A DNA stretch of 64,000 nucleotides. Origin: Candidatus Sulfurimonas marisnigri (GTDB lineage Bacteria; Campylobacterota; Campylobacteria; Campylobacterales; Sulfurimonadaceae). Shown here piece by piece: positions 51,655 through 62,184 of the stretch (positions within the stretch are counted from its first letter, which is position 1; every line of letters begins with the position of its first letter). A program made the translations under genes and the position numbers. The stretch covers positions 744,001-808,000 of the forward strand of contig NZ_CP054493.1 in NCBI RefSeq assembly GCF_015265475.1. Reading direction: 5' to 3'. The notes under the pieces were generated by a model. The model saw only the letters and a list, made by a program, of their open reading frames with translations, searched no databases and was not told the DNA's origin.

Positions 51655-53916
51655 ATGGTAAGATTTTTCATGAAACTTTTTAAAGCACTTAACTCTTCTC
51701 AAACACCATGGCAAATGTCGCTTGCTTTATCTTTGGGTATGGCTATGGGACTAACTCCATATAGTGGTATTCAGACAATCGTTTTGATTTTTATAGTCTT
51801 GGTGGTCAATATGCATGTAGGCCTTTTCCTGATTTCATCTGCCTTTTTTGCAGGTATAGGCTACTTATTTGACCCTTATTTTGAGCAGTTAGGTTATGCT
51901 TTACTAAATATGGAAGCGCTTGATGGAGTATTCACAGCTTTTTATAACTCAGCTCTTCTTCGTTTGACATATTTTAATAACACCATTGTTTTGGGCTCAA
52001 ATGTAGTTGCGTTTATATTGGTATTGCCAATGTTTTTTATTTTAAACAGAGTTGTGTATATTTACAGAGATAAAATTGCTTCCAAACTACAACAATACAC
52101 AATTCTTAGAAAACTTGGCATCTCAGTAAGTGACAAAAAAGACAAATTCTTTAGAGTATGGGGTATAGGTCTATTTTTGATTCTTAGTGTTGGTGTTGTA
52201 CTATTTAGTGTTTTGTTTTTAGATGCACTACTAAAAAATGCAATTGAAGACAACTTAACAAAAATTCTTAAGAAAAAAGTGTCTATAGAAAACTTGGATG
52301 TATTATTAACAGAGGGAAAAATCAATATAGACAATCTACATGTAGCAGATGATAAAAAAGCAGTAGTGAGCACTAAAAACATCAATATTGATATAGATTT
52401 AAATCAACTTCTATTTAAGCGTTATCATATTGAAAACATAAATGTGTCAGGGATGGCCTTCAGCAAAGAGGTAAAACCTGGGCTTCTATATACTGGTCCG
52501 TCAACAACTTCCTCAAAAGTAAGCCCGCAAATAAAAGAAAAAAGCAGTGAAGAGGGGTTTAAGCTCCCATCTCTCTCTTTGGAGGACCCTAAGGCTTTGA
52601 TAGCAAGAATGGGACTAAGCTCACTTGGCAGTTTTGATGCTACAAAAGAAAAAATTAGCGCAATTAATACAAAATATAAAAACATAATAGAAAATGATTT
52701 TTCCAAAGATGAGTTGACTAAGATAAGCAGTGAGATTAAAGATATACAAGAGAGATTAAAATCCAAAGATATTAGCTCAATGCTTCAACTAAAAGAAGAC
52801 GTCACTGCTTTAAATAAAAAAATAAAGGCTAAAAAAGAGCTTTTAAGCAGAACTAAAAAAGAGTTTTCTCAAGATAAAAATAGCATACAGCAAGATTATA
52901 AAGATTTGACTAAAGGTGCTGCAAAGGATTACAATAATTTAAAATCACAATACACTTTTGATTCAGAAGGTGGTGTAAATATTGTCGGTGTACTGTTTGG
53001 TGATAAACTAAAAACTTATTTAGGCAGTTTTTTAAAGTACTATGAAATAGCAAAGCCATATCTTAAAAGTGGTCCTAAAAAAACAGAACAACCTATTCCA
53101 CCTCGCGGCGAGGGACGATGGGTGGCTTTTAAATACACAATCCCAACTGTTGATTTTTTAATCAAAAGTACAAATATTAGTGGCGAGCTTCAAAAGCAAG
53201 ATTTCAAATTGGCAGTAAAAGACATAAGTTCAAATCAAAAGTTGTTAAAGGCTCCAATGACATTTTTGTTTAGCAGTGATGGGGATGAGTTAAAAGGCTT
53301 GGTAGCAAAAGGTGAAGATAATCATCTAAAAGAACATGTCAAAACTACATCGAGTTTTTCACTTGTTCAGGGTGTTTTAGAAAATACAGATATGAGTTTT
53401 ATGAATTTAAAGAAGGCAAAATACAGTTTTAAGGGAGAATTAAATGCAGAAGATTATATTAAGTTAAATGCTCAGACAAAAGTTCTGTTTTCCAATGTAT
53501 CTCTTAGTTTAAAAAAAACTGATAGTAAATTAATGAAAAGTCTTGCTGGTGTAGTAAGTAAAATTGACAATTTTGATTTAGATGTAAAACTTAATGGTTC
53601 AGTTGAAAATCCCGAAGTGTCAGTAAAGTCAAATCTAGATAAAAAACTATCAGGTGTTTTTTCAAGTGTTTTTGAAAATGAGGTTAAAAAGTACCAAGGT
53701 GAGCTTAAAGCCTTAATAGATACTCAGGTAAAAGATAAGTTAAAAGAATTGGGTATTGAGCAAGAGGGCTTTGGTGATATAGATAAATTGTTGAACGCTC
53801 AGAGTCTTGGACTTGACAACATGCAATCAAGTACAAACGGTATTGGAGATACTATTAAAAATAAAGCTGGGGATGAGTTAAAAGATAAAGCTAAAAGTCT
53901 TTTTAAGGGTTTTTAA
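51655..53916 (+). CDS. Fused TIGR03546/TIGR03545-type membrane protein
   Basis: A 753-residue protein. Residues 1-155 are a DUF2062-like membrane unit (MSLALSLGMAMGLTPYSGIQ; four helices), which elsewhere is the separate protein TIGR03546. After another helix (about 170-190) comes the TIGR03545 part: an AsmA-like beta region (IEDNLTKILKKKVSIENLDV), a coiled coil (about 330-430), then GEGRWVAFKYTIPTVDFLIK and further beta repeats. AsmA-like proteins are implicated in lipid transport between membranes; a role here is inferred. Both halves have separate adjacent genes in gammaproteobacteria. The C-terminal tail is Lys/Asp-rich. Confidence 0.75.
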   Translation: MVRFFMKLFKALNSSQTPWQMSLALSLGMAMGLTPYSGIQTIVLIFIVLVVNMHVGLFLISSAFFAGIGYLFDPYFEQLGYALLNMEALDGVFTAFYNSALLRLTYFNNTIVLGSNVVAFILVLPMFFILNRVVYIYRDKIASKLQQYTILRKLGISVSDKKDKFFRVWGIGLFLILSVGVVLFSVLFLDALLKNAIEDNLTKILKKKVSIENLDVLLTEGKINIDNLHVADDKKAVVSTKNINIDIDLNQLLFKRYHIENINVSGMAFSKEVKPGLLYTGPSTTSSKVSPQIKEKSSEEGFKLPSLSLEDPKALIARMGLSSLGSFDATKEKISAINTKYKNIIENDFSKDELTKISSEIKDIQERLKSKDISSMLQLKEDVTALNKKIKAKKELLSRTKKEFSQDKNSIQQDYKDLTKGAAKDYNNLKSQYTFDSEGGVNIVGVLFGDKLKTYLGSFLKYYEIAKPYLKSGPKKTEQPIPPRGEGRWVAFKYTIPTVDFLIKSTNISGELQKQDFKLAVKDISSNQKLLKAPMTFLFSSDGDELKGLVAKGEDNHLKEHVKTTSSFSLVQGVLENTDMSFMNLKKAKYSFKGELNAEDYIKLNAQTKVLFSNVSLSLKKTDSKLMKSLAGVVSKIDNFDLDVKLNGSVENPEVSVKSNLDKKLSGVFSSVFENEVKKYQGELKALIDTQVKDKLKELGIEQEGFGDIDKLLNAQSLGLDNMQSSTNGIGDTIKNKAGDELKDKAKSLFKGF

Positions 53917-54174
53917 TAACAGGATCCTGGCATATACTTTTTTTCTCTTTTATTTCAAATAAGAAAGAGTTGATAAAGTTTAATAGATGATGTGTGTCTT
54001 AATGTATTGTGTCAAAGATAAAACAAAACAATTGATAATGGAACATTGTATTTAGCTTTTTTGTTTATTTCAATTTGAGAGATACCTATGTTAATGCAAG
54101 ATAACTGATAGTGCAATCCTTTGTTCTTATAAAATATTAATAATTTAAATATTTCTAACTCTACAAATATAAGA

Positions 54175-54348
54175 TTAAGAAAAAGGTTTTATACTAGAGT
54201 GATTTATTATATTTTCAAATATTTCCAAAATATATATGGTCATGTTGTTTATAAACTCAGCGAAGAAAATATAATCATGTTGGGTTATTGAAATAGAACT
54301 AGCAAACACTGGCACTAGAATAAGCAATAACAAGGGTAATCGTTTCAT
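54175..54348 (-). CDS. Possible small exported peptide
   Basis: A 57-codon frame from ATG 54348: MKRLPLLLLILVPVFASSIS is a convincing signal peptide with an Ala-Ser cleavage region. AAGGA lies 7 bases upstream. The mature part (about 38 residues) is hydrophobic and Ile/Asn-rich. No family recognised. It is alone in a non-coding gap, so chance cannot be excluded, but the ribosome site plus signal sequence make it worth listing. Confidence 0.35.
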   Translation of the reverse strand: MKRLPLLLLILVPVFASSISITQHDYIFFAEFINNMTIYILEIFENIINHSSIKPFS

Positions 54349-54569
54349 TCTGTATCCTTTTATTGAATAAAGCATATATCAAACTAACTTTTTTGATAAT
54401 GTAATATTATGTTATTACTATGAAGAAACAATGAAGAAACAAATATATTGTGTAAAACTTACTAAATATATAAGCTTATTATGCAGAGAAAATATGCTTT
54501 AGTATCACTAATAGATGCGTAAAGTTTATTTCAATATCTCAATAGTAATAAAGTGTTTTTTAATTTTGA

Positions 54570-54575
54570 TATAAT
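54570..54575 (+). promoter_or_regulatory. -10 box of the nad operon
   Basis: TATAAT, preceded by TTTTTTAATTTTG, 27 bases before the nadA TTG start. The T-rich upstream part is typical for this phylum. Confidence 0.55.
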
Positions 54576-54602
54576 TACAAAATATTTAGCAGAGGAATTG
54601 TT

Positions 54603-55601
54603 TTGCAACTTACAAATGAAGAATTAAAAAATAAAATTAACGAATATAAAAAGAAATTAAGTGTGACTCTTGTTGCACATTTTTACCAAAGAGATGAAGT
54701 TTTTGATATGGCGGATATTACAGGAGATTCACTTGAACTTGCCATAAGGACTAGAGATGACGACGCAGAATTTGTAGTTTTTTGCGGTGTTGGTTTTATG
54801 GGTCAAAGTGTAAAAGTACTCTCTCCAAATAAGCGTGTACTAATGCCAAAAGTAGCCTGCTGTGCCATGGCTACAATGATTGATGGCACTCAGTTTGATG
54901 CATCTGTAAAAGCTTTAAATGAGAGTGGCATAACAAATGAGAATATTTTGCCAATTACTTATATAAATTCAAATGCAGATGTAAAAGCTAAAGTTGGCGA
55001 AATGGGTGGCTTGGTTTGTACAAGTTCTAATGCCAAAAAAATTATTACAACAGCACTTAAAGAGGGAAAAAAAATCCTTTTTGTTCCAGACAGATGTTTA
55101 GGACAAAACATAGCAAACCAAATGGGACTTAGGTCTTGCGTTATTGGTGATGGCAGTAACCCAGCTGATTCTGATATTATTTGCTTTAATGGTTTTTGCT
55201 CAGTTCATCAACTTTTTTCAGTAGATGATATAAACTTTTACCGTAAAAAATTTCCAGGAATTCTTATAGCCACTCACCCAGAGTGTGACCCTGCTATTTG
55301 TGATGCTTCTGATTTTGTAGGTTCAACTTCTCAACTTATTAAGTATATAACTGAATTGCCAGCAGAACAAAAAGTTGCTGTTGGTACTGAGTTCAATATG
55401 GTTAATCGTCTTCGTCCAAATAATACCTATATTCTATCTTCAACAAAACCAGAGTGTCCAACTATGAATGAGACAACTCTTCAGGATGTCTATGATATTT
55501 TAAAGTCAATAGATGAGGGCGAACCATTAAATGAGATACATGTAGATGATAACACACAAAAATGGGCAAAAATTGCACTAGAAAGAATGTTGGCATTATG
55601 A
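54603..55601 (+). CDS. nadA: Quinolinate synthase
   Basis: A 332-residue 4Fe-4S enzyme that makes quinolinate from iminoaspartate and dihydroxyacetone phosphate for NAD synthesis. Cluster ligands are in VACCAMATMID (first Cys), CFNGFCSVHQ (second), and STKPECPTMNE (third). The HFYQRDEVFDMADITGDSLE segment is characteristic. The start is TTG at 54603, with GAGG seven bases upstream; no in-frame ATG fits. The stop overlaps the nadC start (ATGA). Confidence 0.95.
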   Translation: MQLTNEELKNKINEYKKKLSVTLVAHFYQRDEVFDMADITGDSLELAIRTRDDDAEFVVFCGVGFMGQSVKVLSPNKRVLMPKVACCAMATMIDGTQFDASVKALNESGITNENILPITYINSNADVKAKVGEMGGLVCTSSNAKKIITTALKEGKKILFVPDRCLGQNIANQMGLRSCVIGDGSNPADSDIICFNGFCSVHQLFSVDDINFYRKKFPGILIATHPECDPAICDASDFVGSTSQLIKYITELPAEQKVAVGTEFNMVNRLRPNNTYILSSTKPECPTMNETTLQDVYDILKSIDEGEPLNEIHVDDNTQKWAKIALERMLAL

Positions 55602-56422
55602 TAGAAGGTTTTATAAAAGAGTCACTTGCTCAAGATGTCGGACGCGGAGATTTATATGCTTTAGTAGAATCGAGTGTAAGTGCAAGCGCTAGAATTATTG
55701 CAAAAAGTGATGGTGTACTATCTGGTGCTAAATATATAGATGTTCTGGCAAAACTAGAAGAGTTTGAGATTACTTGGAACGTAAAAGATAGTGAAAGCTT
55801 TGTAAAAGGCGATATTTTGGCAACACTTAGCGGAACTTCACATGTTCTTTTGAAAATTGAGAGAACTCTTTTAAATATGCTTCTACATGCAAGCTCAATA
55901 GCAACACTTACAAAAAAATATGTAGATATTATAGAGCCTTATGGTGTCAAACTTTTAGATACAAGAAAAACAAGACCACTTCTAAGAGTGTTTGAGAAGT
56001 ATGCAACAAGATGTGGCGGCGCAGTTAACCATAGAATGGGTTTGGATGACTCACTAATGATAAAAGACACACACTTAAAGACAATCAAGAATTTAAAAGA
56101 GTATATACAAAAGGCAAGAAAACATATTCCATTTACCTCAAAAATAGAGGTGGAAGCAGAAACATTTGAAATAGCTAAAGAAGCTTTTCTTAGCGGATGC
56201 GACATAGTGATGTGTGACAATATGACGCCAGATAAGATAGTTGAAATTGTAAAATATAGAGATGAAAATTTTCCACATATACTTTTAGAGGCTAGTGGAA
56301 ATATTTCACTTGAAACTATAGAATCTTACGCTAAAACAAAAGTTGATGCTATCAGTAGCGGAGCGCTTATCCATCAGGCAAATTGGATAGATATATCTAT
56401 GAAAATGGACTCTATCTATTAA
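55598..56422 (+). CDS. nadC: Nicotinate-nucleotide pyrophosphorylase (carboxylating)
   Basis: A 274-residue quinolinate phosphoribosyltransferase, the step after NadA. Motifs: LAQDVGRGDLYALV, LLDTRKTRPLLRVFEKYATRCGG and NHRMGLDDSLMIKDTH, then KIEVEAETFE and DIVMCDNMTP. The ATG at 55598 overlaps the nadA stop; an upstream frame extension to 55562 is not needed. Followed by a terminator at 56477-56506, so nadA-nadC form one unit. Confidence 0.95.
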   Translation: MIEGFIKESLAQDVGRGDLYALVESSVSASARIIAKSDGVLSGAKYIDVLAKLEEFEITWNVKDSESFVKGDILATLSGTSHVLLKIERTLLNMLLHASSIATLTKKYVDIIEPYGVKLLDTRKTRPLLRVFEKYATRCGGAVNHRMGLDDSLMIKDTHLKTIKNLKEYIQKARKHIPFTSKIEVEAETFEIAKEAFLSGCDIVMCDNMTPDKIVEIVKYRDENFPHILLEASGNISLETIESYAKTKVDAISSGALIHQANWIDISMKMDSIY

Positions 56423-56476
56423 ACTGTAAAATAGTCTATTTTACTATGTTTTATAAAGCTACTATGGCTACTAAAG

Positions 56477-56506
56477 AGTAACTACACTATAGTTACTATA
56501 TTTTTT
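56477..56506 (+). terminator. Intrinsic terminator after nadC
   Basis: AGTAACTA/TAGTTACT form an 8-bp stem with a 5-base loop (56477-56497), followed by ATATTTTTT. A second palindrome (GTAAAATAG/CTATTTTAC, 56426-56444) lies directly after the nadC stop. Both stand before flhB. Confidence 0.75.
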
Positions 56507-56525
56507 AAATTGGGGTTAATTTATT

Positions 56526-57578
56526 ATGGCAGATGATGCTGAAAAAACAGAAGAACCCACCCCCAAAAAGATTGAGGATGCCAGAGAAGAGGGAAATGTA
56601 CCGAAGTCACAGGATACTTCAGGTGTAATTACTCTCTTTGTCGCGATACTTGCTTTTTTAATGCTTTTTCCATATATGAGCTCTCATGTAGTGTTTTTAT
56701 TTAAATATTACTTTTCACTTATTGGTTCACCACTCGACAAAGCATTTATGATAGATATAGCGATTATTACAATCAGAGAGTTTCTTTTAATTATCATGCC
56801 TCTTGCTATTACGGTTGCCATATCTGGTGTTGTTGCTGCACTTGCCCAGTTTGGTTTTTTATTTACAACAAAAGCGATTATGCCTGACTTTAAAAAAATT
56901 GACCCGATTAAGGGGACAAAAAATCTTTTTTCTATGAAAAAACTTATAGAGGGCGTTAAGGTGACCTTTAAGTCTTTTACCACCTTGGGCATAGGATTTT
57001 TATTTTTCTTTATATTCATTTTGGAACTTCCAACAGTTGCCCTTTTTGGATTAGGTGATCAGCTAGATTGGCTTAAAGACAAGATGTTGATAATAGCTTT
57101 TGTAATGCTTTTAATTATTTTTATTTTTGCAATTATAGATATTATTATTGTTAGAAAACAATACTTTGATGGACTTAAAATGAGTAAGCAAGAGATTAAA
57201 GATGAGATGAAAAATATGGATGGAGATCCTCTTATAAAAGCTAAAATTCGTCAAATTCAGATGCAAGCCTCTAGAAAAAGAATGATGTCAGAAGTTCCAA
57301 ATGCGGATGTTGTTATAACAAATCCAACCCACTACGCGGTTGCTATTAAATATGATGAAGAAAAATCGCATGCACCTATAGTGGTTGCAAAGGGTATGGA
57401 TAATATTGCTCAGCAGATTAAAAAGATAGCCCGAGAAAGCAATGTACATGTAGTGCAAAACCCACCACTTGCTAGAAGTTTATATGCTCAAGTTGAGATA
57501 GATAAACCAATTCCAACCGAGCTTTTTGCAGCGGTAGCAGAGGTATTGGCATATGTTTATAAGATGAATAAGAAATAG
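56526..57578 (+). CDS. flhB: Flagellar export protein FlhB
   Basis: A 350-residue component of the flagellar type III export gate that controls the switch from hook to filament export. Start motif EKTEEPTPKKIEDAREEGNV; four membrane helices; the cytoplasmic domain has the autocleavage site NPTHYAVAIKYD (NPTH, about residue 265). The NADPLIKAKIRQIQ-like segment reads MDGDPLIKAKIRQIQ. The gene is alone here among housekeeping genes, as often in Campylobacterota, where flagellar genes are scattered. Confidence 0.94.
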   Translation: MADDAEKTEEPTPKKIEDAREEGNVPKSQDTSGVITLFVAILAFLMLFPYMSSHVVFLFKYYFSLIGSPLDKAFMIDIAIITIREFLLIIMPLAITVAISGVVAALAQFGFLFTTKAIMPDFKKIDPIKGTKNLFSMKKLIEGVKVTFKSFTTLGIGFLFFFIFILELPTVALFGLGDQLDWLKDKMLIIAFVMLLIIFIFAIIDIIIVRKQYFDGLKMSKQEIKDEMKNMDGDPLIKAKIRQIQMQASRKRMMSEVPNADVVITNPTHYAVAIKYDEEKSHAPIVVAKGMDNIAQQIKKIARESNVHVVQNPPLARSLYAQVEIDKPIPTELFAAVAEVLAYVYKMNKK

Positions 57579-57606
57579 TATATAATTTTAAAAATAAAAG
57601 AGCTTT

Positions 57607-58545
57607 ATGAATAAAATTATACAAAGAATAAAAAATGCAAAACATATTGTGGTTATCTCACATGTTAATCCTGATGCTGACTCTATTTGTAGCGCGAGTG
57701 CTATGTACACTTATTTACTTCAAGAACACAAAAAAGTTTCCTGGTTTTGTAAAACTAAAAAAATAGATAGTAAATTGTCGTTTATTCCATGGTTTGAGAA
57801 AATTAGAGACTCATTTCCATCTTCCGCTGATTTAGCCATTTCTCTAGATTGTGGAGATATAAAGAGGTTGGGAGTAGAAGTAGAGTGTAATTTAATAAAT
57901 ATAGACCATCATGCAAGTAATACGAATTTTGCTGCGTTTAATCTTGTAGACCACAATGCTATGAGTACAACTATGGTCTTATTTGATTTGTTTAAAACAA
58001 ACGGCATTAAGATTAATAAAAAGATAGCAACTGCTTTGTATGGTGGTCTTTTAGATGACTCCAACGGGTTCATGGATGAGAAAGTTGATGGCACAATTTT
58101 TGCTGTTGTAAAGGAATTAATAGAGTGCGGCGCAGAGCATAATGTTTGTAATAAATTTATTATGAAGAGTGTCTCTTTAGCCGCACTTAGGTTAAAAGCG
58201 ATAATGTTTAAAAATATGAGATTAGAAGCTGGGGCACGAATTGCAATCTTCTGTGTAAGTGATGAAGATATGAAATCTACTGGAGCTGTCGGACAAGATT
58301 GTGAAAGTCCTCTTGAGGAGTCACTGTATCTTCCACATGTAGAAGTTGCAATGCTTTTAAAGCAAAATAGTGATTTTACTTTAAAAGGCTCTATCCGTTG
58401 TAATTCTGGAGTTAATGCTTCAAAAATAGCATCAAACTTTGGAGGTGGAGGACATGCCAGCAGAGCTGGTTTTAACATAAATTCTGTTGTACAGATAGAA
58501 GATGTACAAAAAGAAGTTTTAAATTTGATAAAGAAGGAAATGTAA
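57607..58545 (+). CDS. DHH-family phosphoesterase, NrnA-like
   Basis: A 312-residue DHH/DHHA1 phosphoesterase. Motifs: VISHVNPDADSICSASAM, AISLDCGD, NIDHHASNTNF and, at the end, the DHHA1 motif FGGGGHASRAGF. Such enzymes hydrolyse nano-RNA, pAp or cyclic dinucleotide products. Substrate cannot be read. The gene ends right before the M23 peptidase gene (no gap), which begins with TTG. Confidence 0.88.
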   Translation: MNKIIQRIKNAKHIVVISHVNPDADSICSASAMYTYLLQEHKKVSWFCKTKKIDSKLSFIPWFEKIRDSFPSSADLAISLDCGDIKRLGVEVECNLINIDHHASNTNFAAFNLVDHNAMSTTMVLFDLFKTNGIKINKKIATALYGGLLDDSNGFMDEKVDGTIFAVVKELIECGAEHNVCNKFIMKSVSLAALRLKAIMFKNMRLEAGARIAIFCVSDEDMKSTGAVGQDCESPLEESLYLPHVEVAMLLKQNSDFTLKGSIRCNSGVNASKIASNFGGGGHASRAGFNINSVVQIEDVQKEVLNLIKKEM

Positions 58546-59913
58546 TTGAGAAAAAGAAAAAGTAAATTTTCACTAGTCACATCACTGTTATTCGCAGCAA
58601 TAATTGGTGGAGCATTGTATGTGTACAGTTCTACAATGTTTGAAAGAGATGTCCCTAGGATATCTATGCAAAACAATGGTTATTGGAATCTGAAAAACCC
58701 TCTAGAAGTATTGATTGAAGATACTAGCGGATTGAAATCATATAAAATTATTTTGAAAAATGGTAATGATGAGACAACTTTAGAACATGAACAGTTCTTG
58801 GTTTTTAAAGAGTCCGCAAAGGCAAAAATTGAAGTCCCACGAAGTGTGTACAACATGAAAGAGAAAGAGATTTCGATTTTAGTTGAGGCAACGGACACTA
58901 GTAAATGGAACTTTCTTAGTGGAAACAGTACGGTTACTGAATACAAGTTAAAGATTGATAAAAGAAAACCAAAGCTTAATATAGTTGCACACTCTTATAA
59001 AATTAAAAAAGGCGGAGCAGCACTTGTTATTTTTAATGCTGCTGATGAGAATTTAAAAGATATTTATATTCAAACAAACTTTGGAAAAAAGTTTAAAGCA
59101 CAGCCATTTTATAAAGATGGCTATTATATTTCTCTTCTTGCTTGGCCGGTTAACCAGAGAAATTTCAAAGCTACAATTATAGTCAATGATTTTGCAGATA
59201 ATGAGTCAAAAAATTATATTCCACTATATTTAAAAAATAATAAATATAAATTGTCAAATATTGAGCTAAGTGAGAAGTTTTTAAATGGAAAAATCGCTGA
59301 ATTAGCTGCAGAATTTGCTGAAACACAAGGTGTGACAGACAAGATTGAACAGTTTAAGATTATTAATGAGGATATAAGAGCTAAAAACGAAAATCTTATT
59401 CATGATATAACATCTAAAGTTTCAGATAGCATGATTAGTGATTTTAAAATTAAAGAGATGTACCCGTTGAAAAATGCAGCTATAGTTGCACATTTTGGTG
59501 ATCATAGATATTACTCTTATAAAGGTAAACAAGTAAGTGAGGCATATCATTTGGGCTTAGATATGGCTAGCAATGCCATGGCAAAAATAATACCACAAAA
59601 CAGTGGAGAAGTTATTTATGCTGATTATAATGGACTTTATGGAAATATGCCAATAATATCTCACGGTTTAGGATTGTACACACTTTATGGTCACTGCTCA
59701 AGCCTTAATGTTAATAGCGGTGATTCAGTAAAGGGTGGTTCACACCTGGCAAATACAGGCAAAAGCGGGTATGCTATGGGGGATCATTTACATTTTGGAG
59801 TAGTGATTCAAGGAGTGGAAGTTCGTCCTGCAGAGTGGATGGACACTACTTGGATGAAATTAAATATAAGTAATGTAATAAAGAGTGCTAAAGAGATTAT
59901 AGATAGAGGGTGA
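58546..59913 (+). CDS. M23-family zinc metallopeptidase (peptidoglycan hydrolase)
   Basis: A 455-residue membrane-anchored peptidase: N-terminal membrane helix ([19 protein letters not shown]), a long periplasmic beta-rich region, then LytM/M23 catalytic motifs YHLGLDMAS (H-x-D), the middle His in [10 protein letters not shown], and the final GDHLHFGV (H-x-H). All zinc ligands are present, so it is likely active. In Campylobacterota such enzymes trim cross-links and affect cell shape. The TTG start follows the upstream stop by zero bases; AAGGAAATG gives the ribosome site. Confidence 0.88.
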   Translation: MRKRKSKFSLVTSLLFAAIIGGALYVYSSTMFERDVPRISMQNNGYWNLKNPLEVLIEDTSGLKSYKIILKNGNDETTLEHEQFLVFKESAKAKIEVPRSVYNMKEKEISILVEATDTSKWNFLSGNSTVTEYKLKIDKRKPKLNIVAHSYKIKKGGAALVIFNAADENLKDIYIQTNFGKKFKAQPFYKDGYYISLLAWPVNQRNFKATIIVNDFADNESKNYIPLYLKNNKYKLSNIELSEKFLNGKIAELAAEFAETQGVTDKIEQFKIINEDIRAKNENLIHDITSKVSDSMISDFKIKEMYPLKNAAIVAHFGDHRYYSYKGKQVSEAYHLGLDMASNAMAKIIPQNSGEVIYADYNGLYGNMPIISHGLGLYTLYGHCSSLNVNSGDSVKGGSHLANTGKSGYAMGDHLHFGVVIQGVEVRPAEWMDTTWMKLNISNVIKSAKEIIDRG

Positions 59914-59915
59914 AT

Positions 59916-60800
59916 ATGTATCAAACAACTATAAAAAAACCTGTTGAACTTGTAGGAATCGGTCTTCATAAGGGATCAGCCGTTAAGTTAAGACTAGAAC
60001 CATTAGATTCAAACAGTGGCATAATATTTTATCGAAGCGATGTAGATGTTGCCATCCCTCTTATTCCTGCAAACGTAGTTGACACAAAGATGGCAACTGT
60101 AATAGGAAGAGATGGTTACATTATCTCTACAATTGAGCATATGCTTTCTGCGGTCTACGCATATGGAATAGATAATCTTAAAATCATAGTTGATGCGGAT
60201 GAGGTTCCAGTTATGGATGGAAGCAGTGCTAGTTTTTGTATGCTTTTAGACGAAGCAGGCAGGCAAGAGCTGGATGCACCTAAAAAAGTAATGAAAATTA
60301 AAAAAGATATCATAATTCAAGAGGGTGATAAGTATGTTAAGCTTTCTCCCTCGCCTGATTTAAAGTATGATTTCACTATTAAATTCGCCCACCCAGTTAT
60401 ACAAAAACAAGAGTATGTTTTACATTTTAATAAGCAGAGTTACAGGGAAGAAATTTCACGTGCAAGAACTTTTGGCTTTTTACATGAGGTACAATATTTA
60501 CGTTCAAAGGGTTTAGCACTTGGTGGATCACTGGAAAATGCAGTAGTTTTGGATGAAAAAAAAGTTCTTAACCCAGAAGGACTAAGATTTCCAGATGAGT
60601 TTGTAAGACATAAAATTTTAGATGCGATTGGTGATATGGCACTTATTGGTATGAACTTTGTAGGAAACTATGAGGCGATGGCAGGAAGCCACGACTTAAA
60701 CCACAAACTTACGTTAGAGCTACTGAAGAATCCGGAAAACTATGAAGTAATAGAACTTGTTGGTGAAAAAACAAAAGAGCTAGAAAAAGCATATGCTTAA
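59916..60800 (+). CDS. lpxC: UDP-3-O-acyl-N-acetylglucosamine deacetylase
   Basis: A 294-residue zinc deacetylase for lipid A synthesis. [20 protein letters not shown] at the start, [17 protein letters not shown] with the zinc His, [14 protein letters not shown] and GSHDLNHKL with the other ligands. ATG 59916 aligns with homologues; a GTG at 59910 in frame is less likely. It overlaps the M23 gene end by convention of adjacent stop and start (TGAATATG) and the tsaB gene by 8 bases. Confidence 0.95.
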   Translation: MYQTTIKKPVELVGIGLHKGSAVKLRLEPLDSNSGIIFYRSDVDVAIPLIPANVVDTKMATVIGRDGYIISTIEHMLSAVYAYGIDNLKIIVDADEVPVMDGSSASFCMLLDEAGRQELDAPKKVMKIKKDIIIQEGDKYVKLSPSPDLKYDFTIKFAHPVIQKQEYVLHFNKQSYREEISRARTFGFLHEVQYLRSKGLALGGSLENAVVLDEKKVLNPEGLRFPDEFVRHKILDAIGDMALIGMNFVGNYEAMAGSHDLNHKLTLELLKNPENYEVIELVGEKTKELEKAYA

Positions 60801-61254
60801 GAGTGTTGATTTAGTTTTTATAACCCTGACTTCTCCTATAAAAGTTGGCATATATGAAAACAAAAAGTTAATAGAGACGATAGTCTCTCAAGATAAAAGC
60901 TCAGATATTTTGCCGAAAATATTTAATGAGCTTTTGGATAGATACAATATAGAAAAACTTTTCTATGCAAATGGACCTGGCAGCTTTATGGCTATAAAAA
61001 TTGCGTATATTTTTTTAAAATCGATGAGTATTTTAAAAAATATACCACTTTTTGCAACAGATGCATTTTATTTTAATGATAATACACCAATAAAAGCGAT
61101 AGCAAAGTTGTATTTTGTTAAAATTTCGTCAGAAATAAAAACTATAAAATTAGAAATAGCACCTGAGCCTTATTTTAGGCTTCCAGATGTGCTTGATTAT
61201 AATGAGTTTAGCACAACAGCAACGCCTATTTATGGCATAGGGGCTGTAGGATAG
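60793..61254 (+). CDS. tsaB: TsaB-like protein (tRNA t6A synthesis partner), short form
   Basis: A 153-residue protein with the TsaB start ([20 protein letters not shown]) and [20 protein letters not shown], matching the family phrase G-P-G-S-F-T-G-x-R. TsaB dimerises with TsaD for threonylcarbamoylation of tRNA. The usual length is about 230 residues; Campylobacterota have short forms of this size that lack the second subdomain. Overlaps lpxC by 8 bases; thrB starts 7 bases later. Confidence 0.78.
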   Translation: MLKSVDLVFITLTSPIKVGIYENKKLIETIVSQDKSSDILPKIFNELLDRYNIEKLFYANGPGSFMAIKIAYIFLKSMSILKNIPLFATDAFYFNDNTPIKAIAKLYFVKISSEIKTIKLEIAPEPYFRLPDVLDYNEFSTTATPIYGIGAVG

Positions 61255-61261
61255 GAGAAAA

Positions 61262-62143
61262 GTGACAATAAGTGTACCAGCAACAAGTGCCAACCTTGGA
61301 CCAGGATTTGATTCATTAGGATTAGCAGTTGATTTACGAAATATAGTTGAATTTCATCAATCGAAATTTTTTAGCGTTTGCATCAAAGGTGAAGGTGAAA
61401 ATAACCCAAGGCTCAAGGGTAATAATCTTTTTGTTAGTATTTTTAATGAGCACTACGACAGATTAACTAAAAAAAAGCAAAATTTTAAGTTTACTTTTTA
61501 TAATCAAATTCCAATGTCGAGAGGACTAGGAAGTTCATCTGCTGTAATTGTTTCAGCAATTGCAAGTGCACATGAGGCTGCTGGAATAAGAGTCTCTAAA
61601 AGAAGAATACTTAATCATGCGTTAGTGTATGAATCACATCCTGATAATATCACTCCAGCTGTTATGGGTGGATTTAATGCAGCAACAGTAGAAAAAAATA
61701 AAGTATTCTCTCAAAAAAAGCATTTACCAAATTATATTAAAGCAGTTGTAGTTATTCCAAATAAGCCAATAAGTACAGCTAAAGCGAGAACGCTTCTTCC
61801 AAAATCATATTCCAAAGAGAATGCAATATATAATTTGTCTCATACCGCTCTTAGTGTTGCTGCATTTTTTAATGAAGATTGGGAAATTTTAAAGTTGGCA
61901 TCTCAAGACAGATTTCATCAAAAAGCGAGAATGAAGGCTTTACCGGAACTGTTTAATGTCCAAAAAATAGCATATGAGAGTGGAGCATTAATGAGTACTC
62001 TCTCTGGAAGCGGTTCAACATTTTTTTCAATGGTTTATGATGAGGACTCGGCAGTTATTGCAAGTAAATTAAAGCAAAAATTTCCAGATTTCATAGTTAA
62101 AGAGTTAGATTTTGACAATGATGGTCTAATAATAGAGAGATAA
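61262..62143 (+). CDS. thrB: Homoserine kinase
   Basis: A 293-residue GHMP kinase for threonine synthesis. [20 protein letters not shown] at the start, [20 protein letters not shown] as the ATP motif, and [14 protein letters not shown] at the end. Start is GTG at 61262 with AGGAG seven bases upstream. Its order after tsaB is common in Campylobacterota. Confidence 0.95.
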   Translation: MTISVPATSANLGPGFDSLGLAVDLRNIVEFHQSKFFSVCIKGEGENNPRLKGNNLFVSIFNEHYDRLTKKKQNFKFTFYNQIPMSRGLGSSSAVIVSAIASAHEAAGIRVSKRRILNHALVYESHPDNITPAVMGGFNAATVEKNKVFSQKKHLPNYIKAVVVIPNKPISTAKARTLLPKSYSKENAIYNLSHTALSVAAFFNEDWEILKLASQDRFHQKARMKALPELFNVQKIAYESGALMSTLSGSGSTFFSMVYDEDSAVIASKLKQKFPDFIVKELDFDNDGLIIER

Positions 62144-62184
62144 GTTGTTAATATCTTCTATAAATCAAGGAACTTTTGGATACA

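Larger units (their letters stand above)
53917..54602. other. Intergenic region upstream of nadA
   Basis: This 686-base gap holds one small leftward reading frame (54175-54348, listed) and the nadA promoter. No RNA gene or repeat is recognised in the remainder, which is AT-rich with many stops. Confidence 0.4.

Noticed and set aside
51655-53916. Possible frameshift joining two genes at the TIGR03546/TIGR03545 boundary
   Set aside because: The frame is continuous, with a membrane helix and normal composition across the join, so a true fusion is simpler.
57909-58676. Leftward 255-codon frame
   Set aside because: It is antisense to the DHH phosphoesterase, which has all its motifs; no ribosome site or family match.
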